Shown: piece by piece, positions 26,838-35,067 of the stretch
Layout: each line of letters starts with the position of its first letter
Numbering within the stretch: the first letter of the stretch is position 1
Assembly: GCA_016795065.1 (NCBI GenBank)
Contig: JAEUIU010000049.1
Coordinates: 1-64,000, forward strand
Reading direction: 5' to 3'
Source of the DNA: Phycisphaerae bacterium
Lineage (GTDB): Bacteria; Planctomycetota; Phycisphaerae; Phycisphaerales; SM1A02
Length of the DNA stretch: 64,000 nucleotides
Program-made: the position numbers and the translations under genes
Notes under the pieces: generated by a model
Databases searched by the model: none
Told to the model about the DNA's origin: nothing
Seen by the model: the letters and a program-made list of their open reading frames with translations, nothing else

Positions 26838-29059
26838 CATTGCCGCGTACACGTTTCCTGACGGTGCCCCTCATCGGGCTCCTCGCCTTTCTCGCCACCG
26901 GCGTGGGCCTCGCCCAGGTCGGTTCGACCGACGTCCCCGTCGACCCCAACAAGCGCTGTCTCCAGTGCCACGCCCAAGCCCGGATCGCTCAACTCGGCCC
27001 TGCGGAGCGGCGATCGATGGTCAACACGCTCCTCTCCGTCGACGGGCCTGACGCCCACGCGAAGCCCGAGCCGCAGACCACGGTCGAGCCGCTCAGCGGC
27101 AACGAGCCCGAGGTCCGTCCGGGACTTCTTGTCGATACGAATCACTTCGCCGGCGGACCACATGAGAAGGTCACCTGCGTCGAGTGCCACGCCGACTCGG
27201 CAAAGCTCCCGCACCCGGCGAAGCTCCAGAAGTCGACCTGCGCGACGACCTGCCATGCGACCGCTGCGGCGCAATACGAGTCGAGCTCGCACCATCTCGC
27301 CCTCCTCGGCGGCAACGAGCTCGCACCGACCTGCGCCAGTTGCCACGGGGGCCATGACATCCTCCGCGTCAACGACCGCAACGCCCCGCAGCACAAGCTG
27401 AACTCGATGTTCCTCTGCGGTGACTGCCACAAGCAACACCGACCCGACGGCAGCAACGGCGACCCCGCGTCGCACATCGGTGACTATCTCGATTCGGCCC
27501 ATGCCCGTGCGGTCACCAAGGCCGGGCTCACCACCGCAGCCACCTGCGCCGACTGCCACGGTGCCCACGGCGTCCTGCCGTCGAAGAACCCCGAGTCGCA
27601 GGTGAGTCGGACGAGGATCCCCGAGACCTGCGGCAAGTGCCATGTCGGTGTCCTCGAAACCTACGCCAAGAGCGTGCACGGCCTCAAGCACGCCCAGGTC
27701 ATGGACAAGGCCGCCGTCTGCAGCGACTGCCATACCTCGCACCAGATCACTCAGGCCAGTGCTCCCGGCTTCGCCGTCGACGTTCTCAACGAATGCGGCA
27801 GCTGCCACGACAGCGAGGACGCCCGCAAGAAGAACGGCACGGCACGCATCGGCACGTACTACCAGACCTACCTCGAGAGCTACCACGGGCAGGTCACCAA
27901 GCTGGGCGGCACCCGTGCGGCTCGATGCAGTGATTGCCACGGCTCACACGACATCCGCCCACTCGACGATCCCGAGTCGAAGGTCGCCAAGGGCAACCTC
28001 GTCGCGACCTGCGGCCAGTGCCACGAGGGCTCCAACGAGAACTTCGTCAGCTTCGACCCCCACGCCAACTTCCGGGACGCGAAGAACTATCCGCTCCTCC
28101 ACGGCGTGTGGCTCTACTTCATCATCCTGATGAGCACCGTGTTCACCTTCTTCGGGGTGCACACGATTCTCTGGTTCGTGCGGGCGGCGACCGAACGCCG
28201 TCGGCTTGCGGCCGAAGGCAAGCTCCATCATCCGCCGCACGCGGCCACTGCGATCCGCCGATTCACCACGCTCGACCGGATCAACCACGCCTTCGTGGCC
28301 CTCACCTTCTTCGGGCTCACCGCGACGGGCATTCCGCTCGTGTTCGCCGACGACCGCTGGGCAAAGAACCTCGCCAAGGCGTTCGGCGGCATCGAGGCGG
28401 CCGGCCTCTGGCACCGCTTCTTCGCAGCGCTCCTGATCGCCAACCTCGCCCTGCACTTCTTCGGGCTCTTCCGCAACTTCCTGCGGCGGAACTGTTCGTG
28501 GATGGAATGGCTCTTCGGCCCCAACTCGCTCATGCCGCGTTGGAAGGACGCCAAGGACATCACCGGCATGTTCCGGTGGTTCTTCGGTGGCCGTCAGCGA
28601 CCGAAGTTTGACCGCTGGACCTACTGGGAGAAGTTCGACTATTGGGCCGAGGTCGGTGGCTCGTTCATCATCGGCGGCTCGGGGATCTTCCTCTGGTTCC
28701 CCGAACTTACCTCCATCCTCGTGCCCGGCTGGATCTTCAACGTGGCCATGATCATCCACGGATACGAGGCCCTGCTTGCGATCTGCTTCATCTTCACGAT
28801 CCACTTCTTCAACGCCCACCTGCGGCCGGGCACCTTCCCGGTCGACGAGGTCATCTTCACCGGCAGCATGCCGGAAGAGGAACTGAAGGAACAACGCCCC
28901 GAGGAGTACGAACGGCTTGTCCGTACCGGACGCCTGGAAGCCCTCCGCGTCCCGGCCCCGGACCGATCGCGACGACCGGCGATTCTCGCCATCGCCATCA
29001 TCTCCGTCGGCTTTGGGCTCCTCCTCTTCGTCCTGATCATGATCGGAGGCCTCACCTGA
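26834..29059 (+). CDS. Undecahaem cytochrome c fused to membrane cytochrome b (copy 2)
   Basis: A 741-residue paralogue of the preceding gene with the same order of parts: signal segment (LIGLLAFLATGVGLAQ), ten CxxCH sites plus one CX3CH (CATTCH), then the b-type membrane cytochrome starting with the GVHTILWF-type segment. Blocks such as KRCLQCHAQARI, CASCHGGHDIL and FDRWTYWEKFDYWAE closely match copy 1, so the pair arose by tandem duplication and then diverged, perhaps toward different quinone potentials. GTG at 26834 overlaps the TGA of copy 1 (GTGA), which fixes this start and indicates coupled translation. Confidence 0.9.
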   Translation: MTLPRTRFLTVPLIGLLAFLATGVGLAQVGSTDVPVDPNKRCLQCHAQARIAQLGPAERRSMVNTLLSVDGPDAHAKPEPQTTVEPLSGNEPEVRPGLLVDTNHFAGGPHEKVTCVECHADSAKLPHPAKLQKSTCATTCHATAAAQYESSSHHLALLGGNELAPTCASCHGGHDILRVNDRNAPQHKLNSMFLCGDCHKQHRPDGSNGDPASHIGDYLDSAHARAVTKAGLTTAATCADCHGAHGVLPSKNPESQVSRTRIPETCGKCHVGVLETYAKSVHGLKHAQVMDKAAVCSDCHTSHQITQASAPGFAVDVLNECGSCHDSEDARKKNGTARIGTYYQTYLESYHGQVTKLGGTRAARCSDCHGSHDIRPLDDPESKVAKGNLVATCGQCHEGSNENFVSFDPHANFRDAKNYPLLHGVWLYFIILMSTVFTFFGVHTILWFVRAATERRRLAAEGKLHHPPHAATAIRRFTTLDRINHAFVALTFFGLTATGIPLVFADDRWAKNLAKAFGGIEAAGLWHRFFAALLIANLALHFFGLFRNFLRRNCSWMEWLFGPNSLMPRWKDAKDITGMFRWFFGGRQRPKFDRWTYWEKFDYWAEVGGSFIIGGSGIFLWFPELTSILVPGWIFNVAMIIHGYEALLAICFIFTIHFFNAHLRPGTFPVDEVIFTGSMPEEELKEQRPEEYERLVRTGRLEALRVPAPDRSRRPAILAIAIISVGFGLLLFVLIMIGGLT

Positions 29060-29130
29060 GCCAAGGCCCCGGCCAAGGTCGACTCGCATCTGCCGTCGGG
29101 CGCTTTCTCGACCGATTGGCCAGACCGCTC

Positions 29131-30606
29131 ATGACCATCCTGAGCGTGTCGGCGCAGGTCTTCGAACGCCATCGGCTCCTCTCGACGGTCGCGTCGCTTG
29201 CCATCATGGCCGGCGTCACCATCGCCGCGATCGTTCTCCTTCGCGACCCGACACCGACGCCCAACGTCGGAAGCTCGTCGCGGACGACGCAGACAGCCCA
29301 CCCCGCACTGCGACCCGATCGTCTCATCACCTTCACCGATGGCTGCCTCTCCTCAGAATGCCACGCCAACTACACGCTCGCCCCGGTCCAACACGCGGCG
29401 ATCGCTGAGTCGGCCTGCGAGACCTGCCACGCCTCCGACACCGGTGGCCATGTCTATCCGCTCCTGGCCCCGAAGGAGCACCTTTGCGCAAGCTGCCATG
29501 CGAAGTCGGAGCACACAACTTTCCAACACCGGGCGATGACGGAGGACGGATGCCTCGCCTGTCACGATCCGCACGTCTCGCACACCAAGGGGCTGTTGAA
29601 GGCCGCTTCGATGGACGAGGCCTGCGCCGGATGTCACCCGCGGACGACGGCCTCGTTCGCCCACAAGCCTTACGCCGCGGATCGATGCGATTCCTGCCAC
29701 GATCCGCATGGTTCGGACTTCCCGAAACTCCTCTTTTCTGGCGAAGGCGCCAACCACTGCCGGCAATGTCACTCGGATCTGGTTGATCGCGTCGAGGTCT
29801 CACCTCACTCGCACTGCGACATCGATGGCGGTTGCCTGGCCTGCCACGCGCCGCATGGCTCTGACCACAAACACCTGCTGCCCTCGGCCCCGCGCGACCT
29901 CTGCGTGACCTGTCACCCCAACGTGGGCAGCGCCGTCAGCGGCGCCCACGTCTCCCACGATGCCGTTCTCACCGGCGAACAGTGCGTCACCTGCCATGAC
30001 CCGCATGCGTCGCAGTTGCCGAAGATGCTCCGGGACAGCCAGACTGAGATCTGCCTGAGCTGTCACGCCAAACCGCTGAAGGCCGCCGACGGTCGGACGA
30101 TCGCCGCCCTTGCTGACGCGCTCCACAACTCGCCGGTCGTCCATGGGGCTATTCGCCACGGCGACTGCAGCGCGTGCCACGCAATCCACGGCGGCTCGCA
30201 CGCCAAGCTCCTCAAGGAAGCGGGACCGAATGAACTGCTCGCTCCCGGCGAGGCCCGCACCTACGCCCTCTGCTTCACCTGCCACGACCCAACGCTCATG
30301 GATCCGAAGGGGACGACCCAGTTCCGCAACGGCTCGCGCAACCTGCATGACCTGCATCTGCGCGGCGCGCAACAGTCACGCGGCTGCGGTTCCTGCCACG
30401 CCGCTCACGCTGGAAGCCTCCCGCGGCTCATCGCCACCACCGTCAACTTCCAAGGCTCCGGCTGGGCGATGCCCATGAAGTTCGTGCTCTCACCCGAAGG
30501 CGGAAGCTGCGCTCCGGGCTGTCACGAAAAGCTCTCGTACAGCCGCAACGCCGACCCCTCCACGTCGGACACAAGCGCTCACCAACCCACCGAGGTCACC
30601 CGATGA
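29131..30606 (+). CDS. Membrane-anchored 15-haem cytochrome c (copy 1)
   Basis: A 491-residue cytochrome with one N-terminal transmembrane anchor (about 18-37) and no b-type part. It has 13 CxxCH sites, one CX4CH near the start (CLSSECH, residue 72) and one CX3CH near the end (CAPGCH). Many sites sit in repeated CxxCHDPHxS/A units, the pattern of paired-CXXCH (doubled haem) domains. It should reside on the periplasmic face and pass electrons on from the b/c fusions. I used ATG at 29131, 71 bases after the previous stop. The frame is open upstream, so a slightly longer N-terminus is possible. Confidence 0.87.
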   Translation: MTILSVSAQVFERHRLLSTVASLAIMAGVTIAAIVLLRDPTPTPNVGSSSRTTQTAHPALRPDRLITFTDGCLSSECHANYTLAPVQHAAIAESACETCHASDTGGHVYPLLAPKEHLCASCHAKSEHTTFQHRAMTEDGCLACHDPHVSHTKGLLKAASMDEACAGCHPRTTASFAHKPYAADRCDSCHDPHGSDFPKLLFSGEGANHCRQCHSDLVDRVEVSPHSHCDIDGGCLACHAPHGSDHKHLLPSAPRDLCVTCHPNVGSAVSGAHVSHDAVLTGEQCVTCHDPHASQLPKMLRDSQTEICLSCHAKPLKAADGRTIAALADALHNSPVVHGAIRHGDCSACHAIHGGSHAKLLKEAGPNELLAPGEARTYALCFTCHDPTLMDPKGTTQFRNGSRNLHDLHLRGAQQSRGCGSCHAAHAGSLPRLIATTVNFQGSGWAMPMKFVLSPEGGSCAPGCHEKLSYSRNADPSTSDTSAHQPTEVTR

Positions 30607-32147
30607 TCGCCCGGTCGATACCGATCCTTCTCATCGCCTTGGCCATCGCAGCGGTTGCCACCGCTTCTTGGTACGCCGGCCCGCAGGTGCTGGACCAAAA
30701 GGCAGCGCCACCCCATTCAGCGCTGGACAAGACCGGCTCCACCGAGCCGCCGCCCTCGAGCGTGATCGCCCGCGAAGGCTGCGTCACACCCACCTGTCAC
30801 CCGGGCATCAAGGACCGTCCCTTCCTGCACGGCCCCGTTCAGGTAAACGGCTGCGACGGTTGCCACACCCTGGTCGATCCGGTGAAGCACGCCTTCCAAC
30901 CGGTAGCCTCACGCGAGGCGATGTGCGCCCTCTGCCACATGCCCGAGGTGAGCGAGTCGCCGGTCCTCCACGAGCCCTTTGCCAAGGGTGACTGCCTCAG
31001 TTGCCACGACCCGCACGGCTCAAGCGAGGCCCGACTGCTGCGCGGCGAACGATACGCCGACGCCTGCCTGACCTGCCACAAGGACATGACCGGTGGCCAC
31101 GACCAGGTACACGGCCCAGCGTCGGTCGGGGCCTGCGGCGCCTGCCACGAACCGCACGCGTCGAAACTCCCGAAGCTCCTCAACGCCGAAGGCCGCGACC
31201 TCTGCTTGACCTGCCATGTTCGCACCGCGGTCGAGATCGAGCAGAGTTCCGTCGTCCACGCCCCCGTGCTGGGCGAGTGTCGGGTGTGCCACGATCCGCA
31301 TGCCACCGACAACGCGTCGATTCTGATCGAGGAGCCGTCGAAACTCTGCCTCAACTGCCATCAGGACATCGCCGACACGGTGCACAGCGCGACCACTCAG
31401 CATGCCGCCGTCACCACCAAGCGTGCCTGCCTCAACTGCCACTCGCCGCACGCGGGCAACCACGCGTCGCTCCTTCGTGATGACGTGAAGCTCCTGTGCT
31501 TCGAGTGTCACAACCAACCGATCAAGATGGAGGACGGCTCGACGCTGGTGAACATGAAGTCGGTCATCGAGACCGGCAAGAGCCTGCACGGCGCGGTGAC
31601 CCAGCGGAGTTGCGCCGAGTGCCACGAGATCCATGGCGGCGGCCACAAGCGCCTCCTCAACAACGAGTATCCCTCGGACCTCTACTACCCCTTCGGCGAG
31701 AACGCTTACGCCCTCTGCTTCAGTTGTCATGACCGGCAGTTGGTGCTTCTCCCGCACACCGATTCGGCGACCGGCTTCCGAAACGGCACGACCAACCTTC
31801 ACTACGTCCATGTGAACCAGGACAAGAAGGGCCGCTCCTGCCGGATGTGCCACGACACCCACGCGGCCAACCGCGAGAAGCACATTCGCGACGACGTCCC
31901 GTACGGCCCTTCGGGCTGGAAGCTGCCCATCGGCTATCAGCAGTCTGTCGACGGCGGCAGTTGTGCGGGCGGTTGCCACCCGGCTTACGCGTACAGCCGC
32001 GTCGAGGCGATTCCACATCCCCCGGTCCCTGCCGGCGCCAAGGAAGGCGCGTGGAAGGGCACCGATCTCATTCCGGGCTCCCGGGCGGAACCGCCCACCT
32101 CAACCAAGTCGGAACCGCCCAAGTCCCCCGGATCCACCACGAAGTAA
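30603..32147 (+). CDS. Membrane-anchored 15-haem cytochrome c (copy 2)
   Basis: A 514-residue paralogue of the preceding protein: N-terminal anchor (about 7-22), CX4CH first (CVTPTCH, residue 60), 13 CxxCH sites, then a final CX3CH (CAGGCH). The shared C-terminal layout (YALCFSCHD, FRNGTTNLH, SGWKLP, GGSCAGGCH) shows the duplication. A proline/serine/lysine-rich tail of about 45 residues is unique to this copy. ATG at 30603 overlaps the previous TGA (ATGA), so the two are translationally coupled. Together with the b/c fusions this gives a duplicated two-component chain. Confidence 0.9.
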   Translation: MIARSIPILLIALAIAAVATASWYAGPQVLDQKAAPPHSALDKTGSTEPPPSSVIAREGCVTPTCHPGIKDRPFLHGPVQVNGCDGCHTLVDPVKHAFQPVASREAMCALCHMPEVSESPVLHEPFAKGDCLSCHDPHGSSEARLLRGERYADACLTCHKDMTGGHDQVHGPASVGACGACHEPHASKLPKLLNAEGRDLCLTCHVRTAVEIEQSSVVHAPVLGECRVCHDPHATDNASILIEEPSKLCLNCHQDIADTVHSATTQHAAVTTKRACLNCHSPHAGNHASLLRDDVKLLCFECHNQPIKMEDGSTLVNMKSVIETGKSLHGAVTQRSCAECHEIHGGGHKRLLNNEYPSDLYYPFGENAYALCFSCHDRQLVLLPHTDSATGFRNGTTNLHYVHVNQDKKGRSCRMCHDTHAANREKHIRDDVPYGPSGWKLPIGYQQSVDGGSCAGGCHPAYAYSRVEAIPHPPVPAGAKEGAWKGTDLIPGSRAEPPTSTKSEPPKSPGSTTK

Positions 32148-32221
32148 ACCCCACCGTTTGCCATCACAGATCCCCGGAGCGCCCCCAGCCGCTCGATTCC
32201 AATCGCTGGCAAGGAGCAGCC

Positions 32222-33250
32222 ATGCTCAACCACCGCACGCTCATTCATACGCTCTTCGCTCTCGCTCTCGCCGCGACCCTGTCGCTCAGTGCCCGCGCGG
32301 ACAACTTCCGCAACGTCAACCGGGGCGAGCCCTTCCCCGCCTTCAAGCTTCCCGCCATCGACGGATCCACCGTCGACAGCGAGTCCTTCAAGGGTTCGGT
32401 GGTGGTCCTCCTCTGCCTCTCCGCCGAACAGCGGCGTTCTGAGTTGGCCGCGATGGATTCCGATGCCGTCGTTCACGATCTCGGCAGCGACGAGGTCAAG
32501 ATCATCCACGTCACCGCCGACGTCATCCAGAAGGCCTACTTCGAGAAGTTCCGCCAGGACCGCGGCATTCGCGCCGCGCTGGCCCTCGACGCCGAGCGGG
32601 CCCTCTACGCGAAGCTCGGCCTGATCGTCTTCCCAACCACCGCGGTCATCGGAAAGGACGGGAAGCTCACCAACGTCATCTCCCTCCATGACACGCGCTA
32701 CAAGCACGTCCTCGACGCGGAGATCCGCCACGCCCTCGGCCAAATCGACGACAAAGAGCTAGCCAAGCGGCTGAGCGAGCAACCCTCCAGCGACAGCTCC
32801 CCGAAGAGCGTCGCCTCGGCTCACCGGGCCCTCGCCCGATCGCTGCGCGAGAAGGGTCGTTTCGACGCCGCCAAGGACGAGTTGAAGAAGGCACTCGAAC
32901 AGGACCCGGACAACCCCGAGATCATGTTCGACATCGCCGACCTCGCCCTCAGCATGAAAGACTTCGACAGCGCCGATGCCGAAGTCCAGAAGGTCCTCGC
33001 CAAGCAATCGGACAATCGCCGGGCGAAGCAACTCAAGGGAATCGTCCTCTTCCACCGTGGCAAGCTGGATGAGGCCCGCACCGAGCTCGAGGCGGCCCTA
33101 AACCTGAACCCCAATCCCGAGATGATTCACTACTACCTCGGCCGGATTTACGAACAGAAGGGCGAGGCGACCAAGGCCCTTGAGCACTACCGCGAAGCCC
33201 TCCGCCGATTCGTCCATGAACCGGGCGACGCGCCGCAGACCCGCCCGTAA
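32222..33250 (+). CDS. Exported thioredoxin-fold/TPR protein
   Basis: A 342-residue protein with a cleavable signal (MLNHRTLIHTLFALALAATLSLSARA). Residues about 28-175 follow the AhpC/TlpA-like fold: GEPFPAFKLPAIDGSTVDSESFKGSVVVLL, later FPTTAVIGKDGKL. The position of the usual CxxC reads CLSAEQRRSEL, so only one cysteine remains and it cannot act as a classical dithiol reductase. The C-terminal half has about four TPR-like helices (REKGRFDAAKDELKKALEQDPDNP and similar). Being last but one in the cytochrome operon, it may help apocytochrome handling or complex assembly. That is inference. A GAGCAGCC stretch precedes the ATG. Confidence 0.78.
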   Translation: MLNHRTLIHTLFALALAATLSLSARADNFRNVNRGEPFPAFKLPAIDGSTVDSESFKGSVVVLLCLSAEQRRSELAAMDSDAVVHDLGSDEVKIIHVTADVIQKAYFEKFRQDRGIRAALALDAERALYAKLGLIVFPTTAVIGKDGKLTNVISLHDTRYKHVLDAEIRHALGQIDDKELAKRLSEQPSSDSSPKSVASAHRALARSLREKGRFDAAKDELKKALEQDPDNPEIMFDIADLALSMKDFDSADAEVQKVLAKQSDNRRAKQLKGIVLFHRGKLDEARTELEAALNLNPNPEMIHYYLGRIYEQKGEATKALEHYREALRRFVHEPGDAPQTRP

Positions 33251-33429
33251 GGCCATCGTGCACTCGTCGGAGTGCCCTGCAGAGAACCCACATCTGACGC
33301 CCGGGTCGCGCTCCCACGCGATCCGGGCGTTGTCGCACGGCGCACCTCTGCGGCGGACTTTTCACCGTTCTTCATCTGATTCGTATTCACTTGCACAAAG
33401 ACCAGACTTTGCTTGGCAAGGAGGACTTC

Positions 33430-34185
33430 ATGTCCAGCATTGCACGCACCGTTTGGATTGGCAGTTTCACCGTGAGCGCCGTCGCTGCGCTCGTTACGAC
33501 AGCCACGAGCCTTGGCTACGACAAGTACAGCGACGGTTGCCAGAATTGCCACGGCAGCTTCCTTGGCGGCACCTCACCCCAGGGAACGATCTTCCCCGAG
33601 CAGAACAAGCACCAGATGCACCGCGGTAGCCTCTACATGGCCACCAAGTGCAACCTCTGCCACACGGGAAGCGGCTACAGCAACGTGTACATGGGCAGTT
33701 CCAATGGCACGTCACTCAACCCCGGACTCGGTTGCAACGGCTGCCACGGCCACGATTACGGCGGTTCGGTGGGAGTCAGCGGAGCGGGACTCCGCAAGCA
33801 TCATGCCTCAGCGGGCGTGAGTGTCTGCGCCGATTGCCATACCAACGACCCGATTCCGCTGGGTGAGAACGTCAAGCCGACCTATTACGGCACCACCGAC
33901 ACCAAGTGCAACGACCCCTGCAATGCGGCGCCGGGATTCAAGGAGAACTGGAGCGTCGGCGACACGGTGGGCCTCGACAACGACGGCGATCTCCTCTACG
34001 ACGGCGCCGATCCAGATTGCCAACCCTGCCCTGCCGCCGACCTCACGGGCGACTGTCAGGTCAACGCCGCGGACGTCGCGATTCTGCTTGGCGCCTGGGG
34101 CGGCACCGGTGCCGCCGACCTGAACGGCGACGGCAGCGTGAACGCTGCAGACCTGTCGATCCTTCTCGGAGCGTGGGGCACGTAA
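33430..34185 (+). CDS. Secreted tetrahaem cytochrome c with dockerin-like tail
   Basis: A 251-residue protein with a signal peptide (about 1-30) and four CxxCH sites (C37, C74, C102, C133). After a D-rich stretch (GLDNDGDLLYDGADPDC) comes a dockerin-type I-like pair of calcium-binding repeats, 204-250: DLTGDCQVNAADVAILLGAWG and DLNGDGSVNAADLSILLGAWG. Such tails are abundant on secreted proteins of Phycisphaerae and may anchor or sort them. Here one is attached to an electron carrier. AAGGAGG at 33418-33424 sits 5 bases before the ATG at 33430, the best ribosome-binding site in the window, and decides the start over an in-frame codon at 33391. Confidence 0.88.
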   Translation: MSSIARTVWIGSFTVSAVAALVTTATSLGYDKYSDGCQNCHGSFLGGTSPQGTIFPEQNKHQMHRGSLYMATKCNLCHTGSGYSNVYMGSSNGTSLNPGLGCNGCHGHDYGGSVGVSGAGLRKHHASAGVSVCADCHTNDPIPLGENVKPTYYGTTDTKCNDPCNAAPGFKENWSVGDTVGLDNDGDLLYDGADPDCQPCPAADLTGDCQVNAADVAILLGAWGGTGAADLNGDGSVNAADLSILLGAWGT

Positions 34186-34348
34186 GGGTAACAAGGCGTT
34201 GCCTCTCCAGCCTTTGCGACCAACCGGCTGGCGGTCGTTTCCAACGAAACCGCGATGAGCCGGTTCGAATGGCTGCCTTCCTCTTCCATTGCTGCGGCAT
34301 CTCCCGCAGCGACTTCCGCTGTATGCATGCGCCGCTATCGCGGGTGAG

Positions 34349-34990
34349 ATGGAAAGCTTGCTTCCTGGCCGGGCCATGCGCATGATGGCCCTGGCCATGC
34401 TTCACACGGATCATCACGCCGACCTCCCAGATCGCAGTGACGCAGGCGATCGGGCAGGATCGCCCTCTGCCGGCCTCTTTCGGCAGGTCTACGACGAACT
34501 TCGCTCGCTCGCCCGCCGTCGGTTGCGTCGCGAACGACCTGATCACACGCTGGGCGCGACGGCCCTGGTCCACGAGGTCTACCTCAAGCTCGCCGATCAG
34601 ACGAGAGCCGACTGGCAGGGGCGAACGCACTTTCTTTGCGTTGCCGCCGAGGCGATGCGCCGCGTTCTGATCGATCATGCCCGCGCCCACAGGGCAGCGA
34701 AGCGCGGTGGCGGTCAGGATCTTTGCAGCCCGTTGGAGGTGTCGCCGGTCAGCGGGACAGAGCACGACCGCGACGACGAGTTGTGGGTTGCTGAGATTCT
34801 GGAGGCCTTCGAGCGCGAGCACCCACGGCAGGCGGAGGTGGCCAAGCTTCGCTTTTTTGCAGGGCTCACCGTCGGCGAGATCGCAGAGGCAATCGGTGTC
34901 TCCGACCGGACGGTCAAGAGCGACTGGCGATTCGCCCGGGCGTGGCTTGAGGCCCGCATGGCCGACGGTTCGGATCGCGCGGTCGGATGA
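34349..34990 (+). CDS. Planctomycete-type ECF sigma factor
   Basis: A sigma factor of the ECF-like group common in planctomycetes (about 213 residues). Region 2 is seen in FRQVYDELRSLARRRLRRERPDHTLGATALVHEVYLKL and FLCVAAEAMRRVLIDHARAH, and region 4 in EVAKLRFFAGLTVGEIAEAIGVSDRTVKSDWRFARAWL. Several ATGs near the start (34349, 34376, 34382, 34385) are possible and I kept the longest reasonable one. The stop overlaps the next open frame, which encodes a serine/threonine kinase. Sigma factors of this group are typically encoded with such a kinase, which likely tunes their activity. Confidence 0.88.
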   Translation: MESLLPGRAMRMMALAMLHTDHHADLPDRSDAGDRAGSPSAGLFRQVYDELRSLARRRLRRERPDHTLGATALVHEVYLKLADQTRADWQGRTHFLCVAAEAMRRVLIDHARAHRAAKRGGGQDLCSPLEVSPVSGTEHDRDDELWVAEILEAFEREHPRQAEVAKLRFFAGLTVGEIAEAIGVSDRTVKSDWRFARAWLEARMADGSDRAVG

Positions 34991-35067
34991 CCATTGCCCC
35001 GCGGCGGGCCCGTTGTCGCGTTCACCTCCACGCCATCGACCCGACCACCAACAGAGACGAGGTGACG

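Noticed and set aside
25539-27940. Two minus-strand frames of about 440-450 codons opposite the cytochrome genes
   Set aside because: They mirror CxxCH-rich sequence and show low-complexity E/D/V/G composition. The plus strand holds dozens of haem motifs.
34987-35067. Kinase start at the ATGA overlapping the sigma-factor stop
   Set aside because: Possible, but the extra 27 residues are unconserved, while ATG at 35068 has a GAGGTGA site and begins the usual N-terminal block.
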